The position numbers and the translations under genes were made by a program. A stretch of 64,000 nt of DNA from the NCBI GenBank assembly GCA_005408345.1, contig SEMN01000056.1, positions 992,001-1,056,000 of the forward strand, read 5' to 3'. How positions within the stretch are numbered: the stretch's first letter is position 1; the number at the start of each line of letters is the position of its first letter. The notes beneath the pieces were generated by a model, which did not search any database, had not been told where the DNA came from, and was given only the letters and a program-made list of their open reading frames with translations. The stretch is from Macquaria australasica. Taxonomy: Eukaryota > Chordata > Actinopteri > Centrarchiformes > Percichthyidae. This document shows positions 47,906 through 58,900 of this stretch, in pieces.

Positions 47906-49923
47906 AGGAGGTTGCTGGGAGATTTTTGTTCTAGAAACATTGCCTTTCAGTTTTAACCTCACGTTGCATCAGAAGAGTTTGTATGCCCTTTTCCATAAAA
48001 TTCCTGGTATGTTTATAACCTTTGAAAACTTCCCGCCTTTCTTGATGCCTATTATATTGAAGTAATATACTTAACCCTACTCTCTTGTGAGAAGATGGAC
48101 TGCTCTATTGTTACGACATCCTTTTAGCTGGTCAGTTTTATCGCTGCTCTTTATACTTAAGAAAATATTGTTACTGTAAGTTAAACATTTTCCTTCCCCT
48201 TTAACTTATAAATTGTTATTAGGTCAACTTTATTGCATGCCTCTGCCAATATTTTGGATGCACCATTTTTAGTTGTTTTATAAATTAGCATTTTGGTCGA
48301 TGTCCAACACTTACTTATTAAGCACTATTGCGTATTAGATTGTAACCACTTATGCCTCTCATCAGTGTGGAATTATAAACAGTCTTTGTTCACATTTGTT
48401 GTATTATATCCCTAATGATCATATTTAACATAGCTAGCATATTTTTCTCTTTCAAATGCATAAGCTTGTGGCCTTTTTGATGTAGCTCCAGTTTGAGTAT
48501 TTAGCCAGATGGATTTCCTCTTCAATTAGGCAAAATTTCAGCAAACAAAAAATAAAATCACAACCAAAGATCTCTATCATGTAAATTGTCAGATTTCACA
48601 CGATTTAACAGCTTGTGCGATTTCTCATTTCACTGATTTTCTCAGCAGATGTTTTGTGCTCCATTTTTGTGTTACACCAATATGTGTTCGACTTTTTTAA
48701 AACATCAATAAGGTGTCAATCTCAACAGTAATTAATGCGCATTTTTTCACATGTTGCCTATTTGGACATTAGGAATACAGAAAAAAAGCGAATGTTAAAA
48801 GGGAAGTGGGAAAAACCAGTGGAGTATGCTCCCCTAAAGTTATTTGTCCTCTCATATTTCCCAGTTAAGACTGTTGCCATCACAATGCCCTGGAGATGAT
48901 CACTTGAATTCCAGTTTGTTCAGTTGTGTGAGGAGCTGTAATTATGTGTGGCCCAGTGCCAACATCCACCCTTGAATACTCTTGAGACGCACACTGCTGA
49001 AGGCTGTGCTACTGTGAAATTGGCACATTTTAGGGATTTACTCACGATTAACATTCAACAGTTAAAAACACAACATGGGAAATCTGAGAAGCAAGAAAAA
49101 GTTTCCAGGTGCACAGCAGCAAGTTCTGTGATTAGTTTTTTATTCCATGAAGGCATGATTTGTTTCCATATGATACGAGTGTCGCACCCAACTGGCCACC
49201 GAAATGCCTCTGCATAGGTAAAGTGATTTCACAAAGTGCTGTTTTTTGGAGCCCTCCAACTCAAGGATCTTCAAGTGAAATTGAAAGTCTGTTGAGTGTT
49301 TAAGGTGGACATTGAGACCGGGCCTGTCTTGTGTCTAAAAGCCTCCTCCCATTTAGATCTAGACCCAGGAAATTAATATAAAAATTGTGTTCACAATGAA
49401 TTTCCCCACTGATTGATTTTTAAAAAAAAATAACCTGTCAAATAAAGGTTGTGTAAGGAGTAGATATCCCCTGAATAGAGTTGTGAGTGTGATTTATCTC
49501 AAATACACAAAGGACACCAGGTGCAACTTAAACTTTATATCAGAAGACAGTCAGGTGTCCTTCAGATCATTTCAGTGACAATACATGGGAACATTTGCAA
49601 TCTAACTCTGCAGAAGAGCAAGAAGCATATAATTTATTTATCAGCATTTTGCCTCAAGACTATTATAGCACAGTAAAAGTAAAAATCTAGCTTGCTTGGT
49701 CTGATAAGGAGCTGATTATACTTTGTTGTTGCAAAATGCTTTATCACCATGAGCAATTCACAGTGTTCAAACAACAATAAATAGTGTTGGCCTTAACATG
49801 GGTATCTGAACAATGCTGAAAACACAATACATTATTAAGTTCAGATAGTAAGATCAGTCCAATGCCAAGTTGGACCTGGTCTGACTCCGAGTTGGATGGC
49901 AGAGCAGTTGGGTTGGTCCGTCT
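47906..49923. other. Convergent gap: cltb and higd2a 3' regions
   Basis: AATAAA on the plus strand at 48551-48556 and 49441-49446 are candidate cltb polyadenylation signals. TTTATT at 49633-49638 is a candidate for higd2a on the minus strand. No other gene was recognised; an 89-codon plus-strand frame at 48948-49217 has no recognisable product. Confidence 0.65.
49441..49446 (+). terminator. cltb: Candidate distal polyadenylation signal, cltb
   Basis: AATAAA is followed by GGTTGTGTAAGG, a GT-rich downstream element, about 1.5 kb past the cltb stop. Confidence 0.5.
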
Positions 49924-51053
49924 TCATTGCTTGGGTTTCAGAGCTGTGGCAAAGACACCAAAAATGATGGCAACTACAGTGAAACCCTGAGCAAAGATAC
50001 GTCCCCTCATCAACAGCTGGGACTGTCTGGTTTTCCCTTGGTGGAAGGCGCGGAGACCATAAATCAGCGCTCCTGCTGTTCCCACACAACCTGGAGAGTA
50101 CAAAGCAAATCGCAACTTATAAAACAGGATCAATGCCCAGGTACTGGACAGGTCGACTGTGTCCAAACAAGGTGAAAGGTGGTGAGCAGATACTGTCTCT
50201 AATGTCATAACACTGGAAGATGAAGGCCTAAAAGTCTTGTACCACTGCATTGTCCTTTGGTGCAGACTTGTTGGCTGTAAGGGTCACATTTATTATAATA
50301 AAGGACACCACTAAGACAGTGTGGCATTAATAGCAGTCACATCCCAACATTAAATGGTAAGTTGTTGTTTTTTTTGTTTCTGATGAGATTTGTGAGATAT
50401 CTGTGAGGTTAAAGAACAACAACTGAGAAACTCAACATTTCTACCCACAGACTTCATTGTCAGCAGTGAGACTATTTAGAAATAGTGTAGTCCCAAACAT
50501 TACATTACAACGAAAGGGGTGATTTCACCTCTATTCTACGTAATTTGGGTTACCTGAACCTTGAAAACATTATACCAAGGTCACCGCATATTAAGGCTGA
50601 AATATAAGCAAGTCATTCATTACAAAGTGTTTCTGGACGCGACAAATATACAGTAGGTTAGCTACCTTTTCTCTGGTATTAACTTGCGCAGTTAGTATCT
50701 CCTAACGCCTTACAAGCAGCTGCGCGTGTTCAGAGCTTTAAATGCTAACAAAGTAATAGCGTTGTATCACGATATTGATTTGACCACACTGCGGGATGAA
50801 AGGCGAGCTGCGCTGCACTTCTGTAACTTCGCTCTGCGGTGTCCTGCGTGTACAACTCACCTATTGGGACGAATGGGTTCTCCTTGGTTTTTCGAATAAA
50901 TTTTTCTTTGAAGGTCTCATCTTTGATCCTCGGCAAAGGGTTGAAGCCTTCGATAATCGGGTGCTGAGAAAAGTCAAATGGCTCAGCTCCTGGCGGCGAT
51001 GTTTCAGGTGTTTGGTTAGGGACCGCTGGTGTTGCTGTCGCCGTCGCCGCCAT
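49924..51053 (-). CDS. higd2a: HIG1 domain family member 2A, mitochondrial
   Basis: Two exons, 50861-51053 and 49924-50090, join at a phase-1 intron into 119 residues (human about 106). The N-terminus is Ala/Thr/Pro-rich. The HIG1 signature follows (ETFKEKFIRKTKENPFVPIG), then two hydrophobic helices (around TAGALIYGLRAF and AQGFTVVAIIFGVFATA) separated by a basic loop with GKTRQSQLLMRGR. HIG1 type 2 proteins sit in the inner mitochondrial membrane and help assemble cytochrome c oxidase and respiratory supercomplexes. The longer N-terminus relative to human is the only oddity. The start ATGGCGGCG is the sole in-frame ATG upstream of the domain. The gene is a neighbour of CLTB in human 5q35 as well. 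Confidence 0.93.
50091..50860 (-). other. higd2a: higd2a intron
   Basis: A phase-1 GT-AG intron between VPIG and CVGTAG. Nothing else was recognised in its 770 bases. Confidence 0.9.
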
Positions 51054-51092
51054 GCTTACCTTGACTCTGGAACTACAGAACTACACTTCCGG
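51047..51092 (-). promoter_or_regulatory. higd2a: ETS/GABP and YY1-like sites at the higd2a start
   Basis: On the minus strand CCGGAAGT (51085-51092) lies about 32 bp before the ATG, and the ATG itself is within ATGGCGGC (51046-51053), a YY1-like word. GABP/NRF-2 and YY1 sites are a known pairing at nuclear genes for respiratory-chain proteins. Binding is not shown. Confidence 0.5.
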
Positions 51093-51102
51093 TTGCAGTT
51101 TT

Positions 51103-51200
51103 TCTTCTTCTTCTTCCATTTTATGGCGAGTAGCAACCAGCGTTAAGGTGCATTTCCGCCACCTACTATATTGGAGTGTGGAACGGAGTTATCCATCCCC
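51103..51200. repeat. Dispersed teleost repeat next to the higd2a promoter
   Basis: (TTC)n followed by TTTTATGGCG, then AAGGTGCATTTCCGCCACC and TATTGGAGTGTGGAAC. I recognise this as a piece that recurs in many fish genomes, usually as TTATGGCGG...GTGCATTACCGCCACCTACT. It starts about 50 bp upstream of the higd2a start codon. The family is not named. Confidence 0.55.
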
Positions 51201-52336
51201 CTTAACCAAAAAAAATAATAATAACACAAAGCAAACAAAAAAAACAAAAACAACAACCTATATTTCACTTAACACTAATTTTTTTTTGATCAGCCCATCT
51301 GGTTACAGTTTGCCCTCAGACTTCACAATAAAAGTCCGGATATCAATCAGAGGCACTATGTTTGCACTGTGCACGCAATACACAACAAACTCTATTCAGA
51401 GCTTGAAAGAGAAATTAAATGTTAAGAATGTCAAGTGTTCATTAAAGTACACTGCTCTAAACATAAACAATATGGTTCCACATTATAATGCAAGAGCATG
51501 GGCATATAACAATTCCAAAATCCCATATAAAAACATAAACATAGTGTAAAACACGATTCTTTGGTAGTTACTGTTGATCCAAATATGAGAAGGAACTAAA
51601 TTCTGAATATAACACAGCCCTGCTGTCCACTGGACAGTTGGCATTAATTTCATGGTGCCTTCACTGAAAGCAGTAGTCAAATTTTGAATGATAAACTGGG
51701 GCCTACAGGCTCAGATAAGCACTGTACAACGATACAAATTAGATATGCTCCAAGGAATTAAAACCAATCCATGATGTCCTAGGACCTGTTTGATAATGAC
51801 ATGTTTGCTATAAACAGGATGATTACTGGTGAAAATGTTTGCCAACCTCTTTTTTAATAAGATCCCCACTCTTAGCACTAAGTGGCAGTATTGGGTAAAG
51901 TTCAGTGTTCCAACCATCACTGAATATCAAATAGATAAGTGGTAATGTTGTATTTTGAATTGGAAACAGGTAGTTATGCCTTCACTAGCACAATAAAAGA
52001 CCACATTTTCTGTACTGTATATATATATTTAATGCCCCTGCTAGCTGGTCTAAGGTCAGATTCCAACTACAGTGGTAACAGTGGAATCTAAATAAAAAAA
52101 AATAATACATATTTATCAAATAAAAATCTGATTGTTCTTTAAGGCCTATTTGCAACCATAAAGTCACATTTCAAGACTGCACAAAGACTCCAGCTGTGAA
52201 GAGGACAGTCAAAAAAGACATTATGCCCAAAAAAGAGCCAAAAGCCATTTGATGAAATGTGTACCAAGTTTTGATAAAGTCAAACCATGAAAATAAGAAT
52301 GTTACATAAAACAGCACACAAATACTTTTCAATCTT
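51201..52336. other. Gap between higd2a 5' end and ankhd1 3' end
   Basis: A+T-rich sequence. A 165-codon plus-strand frame at 51052-51549 is compositionally simple and overlaps the repeat, so it is not called as a gene. No RNA gene was seen. Confidence 0.6.
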
Positions 52337-52342
52337 TTTATT
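52337..52342 (-). terminator. ankhd1: Polyadenylation signal, ankhd1
   Basis: AATAAA on the minus strand lies about 560 bp past the ankhd1 stop codon. It is the most convincing hexamer downstream of the gene. Confidence 0.6.
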
Positions 52343-52901
52343 GAATATTAAGGTAAATATTTCACATTAATACAGGCTACATAAAGTAGAGCCACTATAC
52401 GACATGAAATTTACTCTCATTTTAACCCTTTTTAGTATGTAAACAATTATACATGTATTTACCACTCTAAAAAGGTTCTGATTTCTCTTTCTCTTTAGGT
52501 AATCATCATCTAGTTCTGGGCCAAGTTTAAATAGCTACTTCGTGTTGAGCCCCCTGCAGCCCAAGAACGGTGTATGTGGGTTTAAGTCAAAAATCGCTAA
52601 ACTACGCAGAGAATGGATCCTGTTGAACAGGTGATCGCGCATGTTTGTTTGCATCATCGGGACACTGATAACAGCTCTCGCCAAATTTCCTCTTTCCTCA
52701 TTTGAGATAGGCACATCAAAGAATGGCGTCAAGAGAACTTCCAATTCTTCAACCTCTGCTCCGCACTCTCAGGTCTCTACTAAAGTTAACATGTTTTACG
52801 TTTTTCTTTTTTCGTTTGTCTTATTCGGTCATATTCGTCAGTTGGTTTTCATGTTTGCGCTGTGGGTCATGCTGTGTGCGTTTGATTGCTGTGGACGCGG
52901 T
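52343..52901 (-). other. ankhd1: ankhd1 3' untranslated region
   Basis: The sequence between the TAG stop and the AATAAA hexamer. The short open frames inside are not supported. Confidence 0.6.
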
Positions 52902-55900
52902 CTAGTTGACATGGTTCAGGTGCACATTGCCCACATGAGGCGCCCAGGTACCAGGCCACACCTGAAGGGAGAGGACAGATAAGGGGTATATGTAAGAACA
53001 AATGTAGTGAAATATTATAATCAGACTAATGTCAGAAATACAAGCCTGACAGTTTAACTCATGGGTATAATGGAGGACATTACCTGCTGTTGTGGGTCAG
53101 AGTTGTCTGCATTGTTTGGGACCACTTTGATAATAGGGCTCCATGCGGGGTCACCAGCGTGCAAACCATTGTACATAGGTCCCCCTGGCCCCTCTGCCAT
53201 GGGAGGATGAGGGGGCAGCATGGTTCCTCCATACATTGACATAGGCATCCCCTGAACAGACAATAACGAGTAACTGATAAATGATTTGTACATAAGATGA
53301 ACAGGGCTGACATTTTCTACAGAGCTATGGCTTTGTGTTACCTTTGGGAAGTCCATGTAACTGTTGGGCAAATGTTGAGGCTGGTGGTAGTTGTTAGCAG
53401 GGTTTGCAATGCCTGTGTCGTCCTGCTCCATGGGCTGGTGCTGAGAGAAGGCCGACTGCTCTGCCTGCAGCTGAGGGTGCATCATGTGGCTGCTCATCAG
53501 GGGCTGGGACCAACCAGACATGGCCTCTGTACCAAGACACACAGGGGGGGGGGGGTTAGCATTATCAATGGATATCAGTTACTAATGCGCAGTAACTGAA
53601 AGTGAAATATGTGGTTGTGTTTAAGTCACACTTCTGAGATTATTAATTCTAAATTTTCACAGTTGTCTTAATTCTAACAAAGAAAAAAGGAAAAAACAAA
53701 ACTTGCTCTTACCTGAAGCACTGCCGACCCCGAACGACCAAATGCCTCCCTGTCCAACAGATGCCGTGTAGCTGGTGGTGAGGAGAGGTGGGTTGACAGA
53801 ACCCGTCTGCCTGATCCTGGCCAGCCGCTCTGTGCCGATGGGTGGGGGGACCTTCCGGTCCTGCTGCGAGGAGCTGCCTGGCTTAGGCTGGGGAGGAGGG
53901 GCCACAGCTGAGGTGGAAAGGGCAGAAGATGACACTGTAGGGGGAGGCGGGACAGGAGATTCACCTGGTGGAGAAGAGACAGTACAGGAAGAAATAGTTA
54001 GAGGAAGATCAGATTTACACATTTGAAAATATAGCTTAAATCATGAATTTGCACAGTGCCTTAAAGTGTTGCTTTACAACAAAAAAAAGTCGGTAAAAAT
54101 ACCATTCATGAATTTAAAAAGGGTTACAGAAGAAAGAAGCCAATTTAAAAATATCAGTTAAAAAACTGCTTTTCAAAAAGTCTAAATAGATAATTCAAGG
54201 CCGAAAAGTTCTAAGAAAATCACACTGAAAAAAAGAAGAGTGTGAGCCTAGTACCTGATGTGGATGCACTCCATGGGTGAGGGGAAAAGTGCTGTCTGCT
54301 GAATGAGGGTGTGCCCACCCCTGTATGACCGTGCAGATACACAGGGCTGCCAGACATACTGGTGGCATAGCTGGTCAATGCTGTGGGTGCAGACAATTAA
54401 AGAGACTGCTCATTATTGAGCACATGACAAAGCAAACAGCACCTCAAAACTTCACTTTACTACCTTACTTACTTTGTTTCCACTATGCTACCTTTTCTCA
54501 CATGTATGTCTTCATTATATTTGGTTGCATATATATTGTTGCTGCCCCCATTTTTGACGCTGTTAGTTTAGTTAGGTTCCTATTTAAAAGGCTGCTCTTC
54601 TTAATCTCAAAGGATTTAACCCAGTTAAATAAACATAATGACGACAACAAAATGATCATGTAACAAATTAAAATGAAAACAGTCATACCGATGGGGCTGT
54701 TGACCATCCTCTGTGAGGCAGAGCGGTAACCAGGGGCTTTGGAGCTGTCTGGTGGGGGCATCATATTCTCCATCTGGCCCATGCTCATGTAGGCTGGTGG
54801 TGCTGAGTATGACTGCTCTGGCGGTGACCGAGTTGGCAGATGGCATGCACCCCACACCTGATTGTTTCCAACCTGAAAGTCAAGCAAAATTGATAAAAAC
54901 AATGCATGACTGACCTTAACAGCAAAAAATAAAAAATAAAAAAAATAAAGGAACCATGACATGTGTACTGTTTAGATTAATCACCTGTAGTTTTGTTCAA
55001 TTATAAATGTTACTTCAACTCACCTGGTTATTGTTATCAAAGATGCTGCTGAAGTTGAAGAGGCCTGCAGGACCGAAGTTCGGGGGTATCTGCTGAGGCT
55101 TGCCGGCATTGGCCACATGCTGCATCTGGGAACCGTTCATCCCCAGGTTAGCAGAAACCTGAAGGGAGCCTGGAGCCTGACCTTGGGTCTGGGCTTGTGG
55201 AGGCAAATTTGTGGGCTGGGACGTCTGGTTTTGGTTCTGTTTCGGGGGTTCTTGCTGAGCATTGAAGGGCACAAACACAGATTGTTGTTGTTGCTGCTGT
55301 TGCGTCTGTTGTTGCTGCTGCTGCTGCTCAGGAAGGGAATAGTAAGGCCCTGGTGGCTGCATACGATGGGAGACTCTGGGCGCAGGTGCTGAGAAGTGGG
55401 GAACAGTGTTGTTGGGGTGTGCAACATTGTGTGAGAGGACAGGAGGGGGTGCTGAGGGGAGATGGGAGCTGTGCTGTGGGTTGAGGAGGGGTGGTGGCGC
55501 CTCTGAGGATGGTACAGAGGAGGGAGGGGGAGGCAACTGCTGTCGAGGCTCTGGCTTGGGAGGTAAAGCCATGGAGGGGGCAGCAGTGAAACCCACAGAG
55601 TTGATGCTCTCACTGACAGACACAGGCTGGTTCTCTACAGATAGAGAGGGCTTGTCTTTTCCAGGAAGGGCAACGGAACTGGGCTCTGTTTTAGTTGGCT
55701 GGATGGGGGGCTGTGAGATAGGTCCGACTGACTGCTGAGGGGCATTAGGGGTAGTTGTAGTGGAACTGTGATGTGCAGGAGAACCTGTGCCTCGTACTGC
55801 ATTGCTGCCACTAGTAGAAGAGGCGGCAACAGACACAGGGGTGACACCAGCAGGCTTGGGGTCAGGCGCGAAGAGCTGTTTTCTGACAGAGGAAGGAGTG

Positions 55901-58900
55901 GGGATGCTCGGCTGGGGGTTGTACGGGGTGGGATTGGGGGTATGAGGCGAGGCCGTAGATGTGTTAGGAGCACTGGTGGTGGTGGTGTTGGCGGTCGTGA
56001 CTGAGGCTCCTGAGCTGGCTGTGTTGCTGTGCTCACTATGGGTCGAGTTGGGTCTGGCCTGGCCTCCAGTGCTGTTGGTTCCTCCATTGTGTTTGGGGGA
56101 GCTGTTAGCACTGCCGGGACTCACGGGACGCACAGGGAAGGGTCCCCAGGTGCTGGCGGCGGGAGAGAAGGTGCCACCAAACTGGGCCATGGGTAGACGA
56201 GGGTGTCTGATCTGGTGCATGGTCTGAGCAGCCAGTAGAGCCAGCTGAGGGTGGGCATACGCCAAGGGCAGAGACACAGGGAAAGGCTGTCTCACGTTTG
56301 ATGACAGCCCCTTCCCAAGCTTTCCCCCAGCCTGGGAGGAGGATGAAGACGAGGATGAAGAGGGCTGGAACGAGACGCCTGTGGAGGTTACCAACGAGCT
56401 AAGGGCCTTTGGCCCAGTGGTTGAACTGCCGGTGGCCCCTGTGGTACTGGGGAAGGAAGCTGAGGTCGTTTTAGAGCCTGGGGCTCTGATGTGATTCCGG
56501 GGGATCAGATCTTCAAGCTCTTTGGCTGGGTCCTGGATTAGAGCATTGATCAGCTGGACTGCATACCTTGTAGACTCTGTGCCTCCTCTGAAATAACAAA
56601 GCACACTTTATTCAGACTACGTTCTTGTATTAAAAAGTATAGCAAATCAAAAGCGATGGCATAATTCAGTCTGATGAAGTTTTGTGACAGATCAGAGCAC
56701 AGCTGGTCTGTAAGTATGGTCCTTTTCTGGCCCTCAGTTTTGGGTAGGTTGCACTGCATGGTTAATTGCTTTCAATTAACCAAACAGTTTCTCCAATGGT
56801 CTGCAGCACATGCACACATTAAACCCACAGCTGGTGTGTCAAGTCCATCACTGCTGCCTCACTGTTTTCATGCAATCAGGCTTCTTATCTTAGTTTCCTG
56901 GTGAATGGAAATGATTTGAGCAAATGTGCAGGTTTACCGTTTTCACCATAACAATGGTGGACCAAGATGCAGGCACCACATCCAGAAGGCCACAGACTAA
57001 ACATTTTTATTGGGTGCACCAGTGTGAGTGGAATCCAGCTGGCCTGATTAACATTTGATTTAAGTCTCTGCTGCGCATGTGTGGATCTGAGTCAATGTTC
57101 CCTAACATTGTTGTAGTGACAGAGACAAAACGTTTTGTGTGAAAATGTGTACTAGACCTTACAGGCCTAAGAGTGCTGATCATTTTATGTATTCAGATGA
57201 TTTGGTTATATTTTCATCCTGCAGTGCTCGTCTCTGCAGTTCTAGTATATATGGCACTGATATGGTGATGACTTTGACATCACATTTAATGCCAAAAAGA
57301 GTAAAGATTATGAGATGTAAAGACGATAGAAAATGTAACTTCCCTGAACTCTACTTACATCAAACCCAGTGTTCCCATATTTTAAACCAAATGTTGCACT
57401 GTTGCATTGCAGGACTGGACCAGCAGGAATGAATGACATCATCCAGATGGGGCTTACATGCTTAATGCATCCAACCAACTATTACACACCAGCTGCAGTG
57501 GTGTTTACAGTCCGCCAGAGGGCATTGTTTTTACCTTATGGTGATCATTCTCTCCCCGTTCTTGTCCTTCTGTTTGTCTACGTCAATGTGAGCTCCTGTC
57601 ACGTCCTGGATGGCTGTGATGTTGCAGCCTCCTCGGCCCATGATCCGAGACACAACAGAGGCTGGCACAGAGAGCTTCTTTGATCTTCAAAAGAAGCAGT
57701 AAAATTTCATTATTTATGCGTCTATACGGGCAGATGGTAACACTACTGACTGTAATTTACATTAACTGATACCCAACAAACCAAACAAGTTCCTTTCAGA
57801 ATTAGAACCATCTTTCTCTTACAAACATGTGCACATTAAGTAAAACTTGGTCATGTCAATCAAAACCCAGTGAAAGGTTCCAATGTAAACAGATGCAATT
57901 AAATGAACCACTGACCTTCTGACCACCTCCTTCCAACCTTCTTCTCTCTTCTGGCCTCTCTTGGGGCTTGTGAGACTGAGTTTGCTGTTGGGCGAGGTGA
58001 CGGGAAGAGCCATGGTCTTGAATGGAGAGGGCAAGGAGTTGCAGGAGGAGTCGTTCATGTCCAGAGCTCTGTGACAAAAAAGGGGCAAAGCTCTTCAATA
58101 ATGAAGATGTAATGTGTTATTTTTTGTAATGTAGGACGGCACTTGGAAAATATTTTTGAAATAAGCTATAAGGTTAAAGTAAGAAAATAAGTCTGCAATT
58201 TAACAAAACTTACTGCAAATAGTTCGCACATACAAAATAGCATTTTAAAACTCAGCTTGTTCTCCCTAGACACACACACACACACACACACTGCATGTCA
58301 GATGATAAATGTGCTCTGCTTCATCAGGGACTCACTTTTGCGTTGGTTTTGAGATGGAAACTGTGACCTTGTTGTCCACCTTGCCGTCAGACTGCGGCTG
58401 AGGAAAGTGTCTCTTCTCTGGGCCACGCAGGAGGACCTGGGACTGGGCTGCTCCTGAGGAGGGGGCTGAGGAAGAGGAGGAGGAGGAAGAGGAGGAGTAG
58501 GAGGAGGCGGAGGAGGTGAGGTCAGGGAGGTAGTTGAGCTCCTGACTCTTGCCGCCGCTGCTGCTGCTCTCACTGGCACAGTCGGTACTATCCAAAGGGT
58601 CAGAATCGCTGTTGCCACCTGTCACTCCCCCACCCCCACCCCGTGGCTCACCGTGGATCTTGTTCTTGTCAGCCTTATGCTGTGCTAGTGCAACCTAGAG
58701 GGAAGACACACGCACAGGTACTTTTAGTCTGGATAATCAAATCTACAAAGCTCATTATGAATTATTATGACTCGAAAGACAAACAATAGCGTTAATAAAA
58801 GCCGTTGTGCTAACCTGCGGATCCTGTAATATGATGGGTTCGTTAGGCGAAGAGTCCTTGGTCTTGTTCTTTTTGTTCTTGCGATTGGTGCTTGGGGTAG

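Noticed and set aside
51052..51549. 165-codon plus-strand open frame opposite the higd2a start
   Set aside because: Simple Ser/Thr/Asn/Lys composition, overlap with a dispersed repeat and the higd2a 5' end, and no recognisable domain.
55137..56111. Long overlapping frames on both strands within the big ankhd1 exon
   Set aside because: They are shadow frames of Ser/Pro/Gln-biased coding sequence. The 521-residue frame alone matches ANKHD1 and splices correctly.
58298..58618. Second minus-strand frame over ankhd1 exon 58336-58694
   Set aside because: Wrong phase relative to both neighbouring exons; the frame with NSDSDPLDSTDC is the conserved one.
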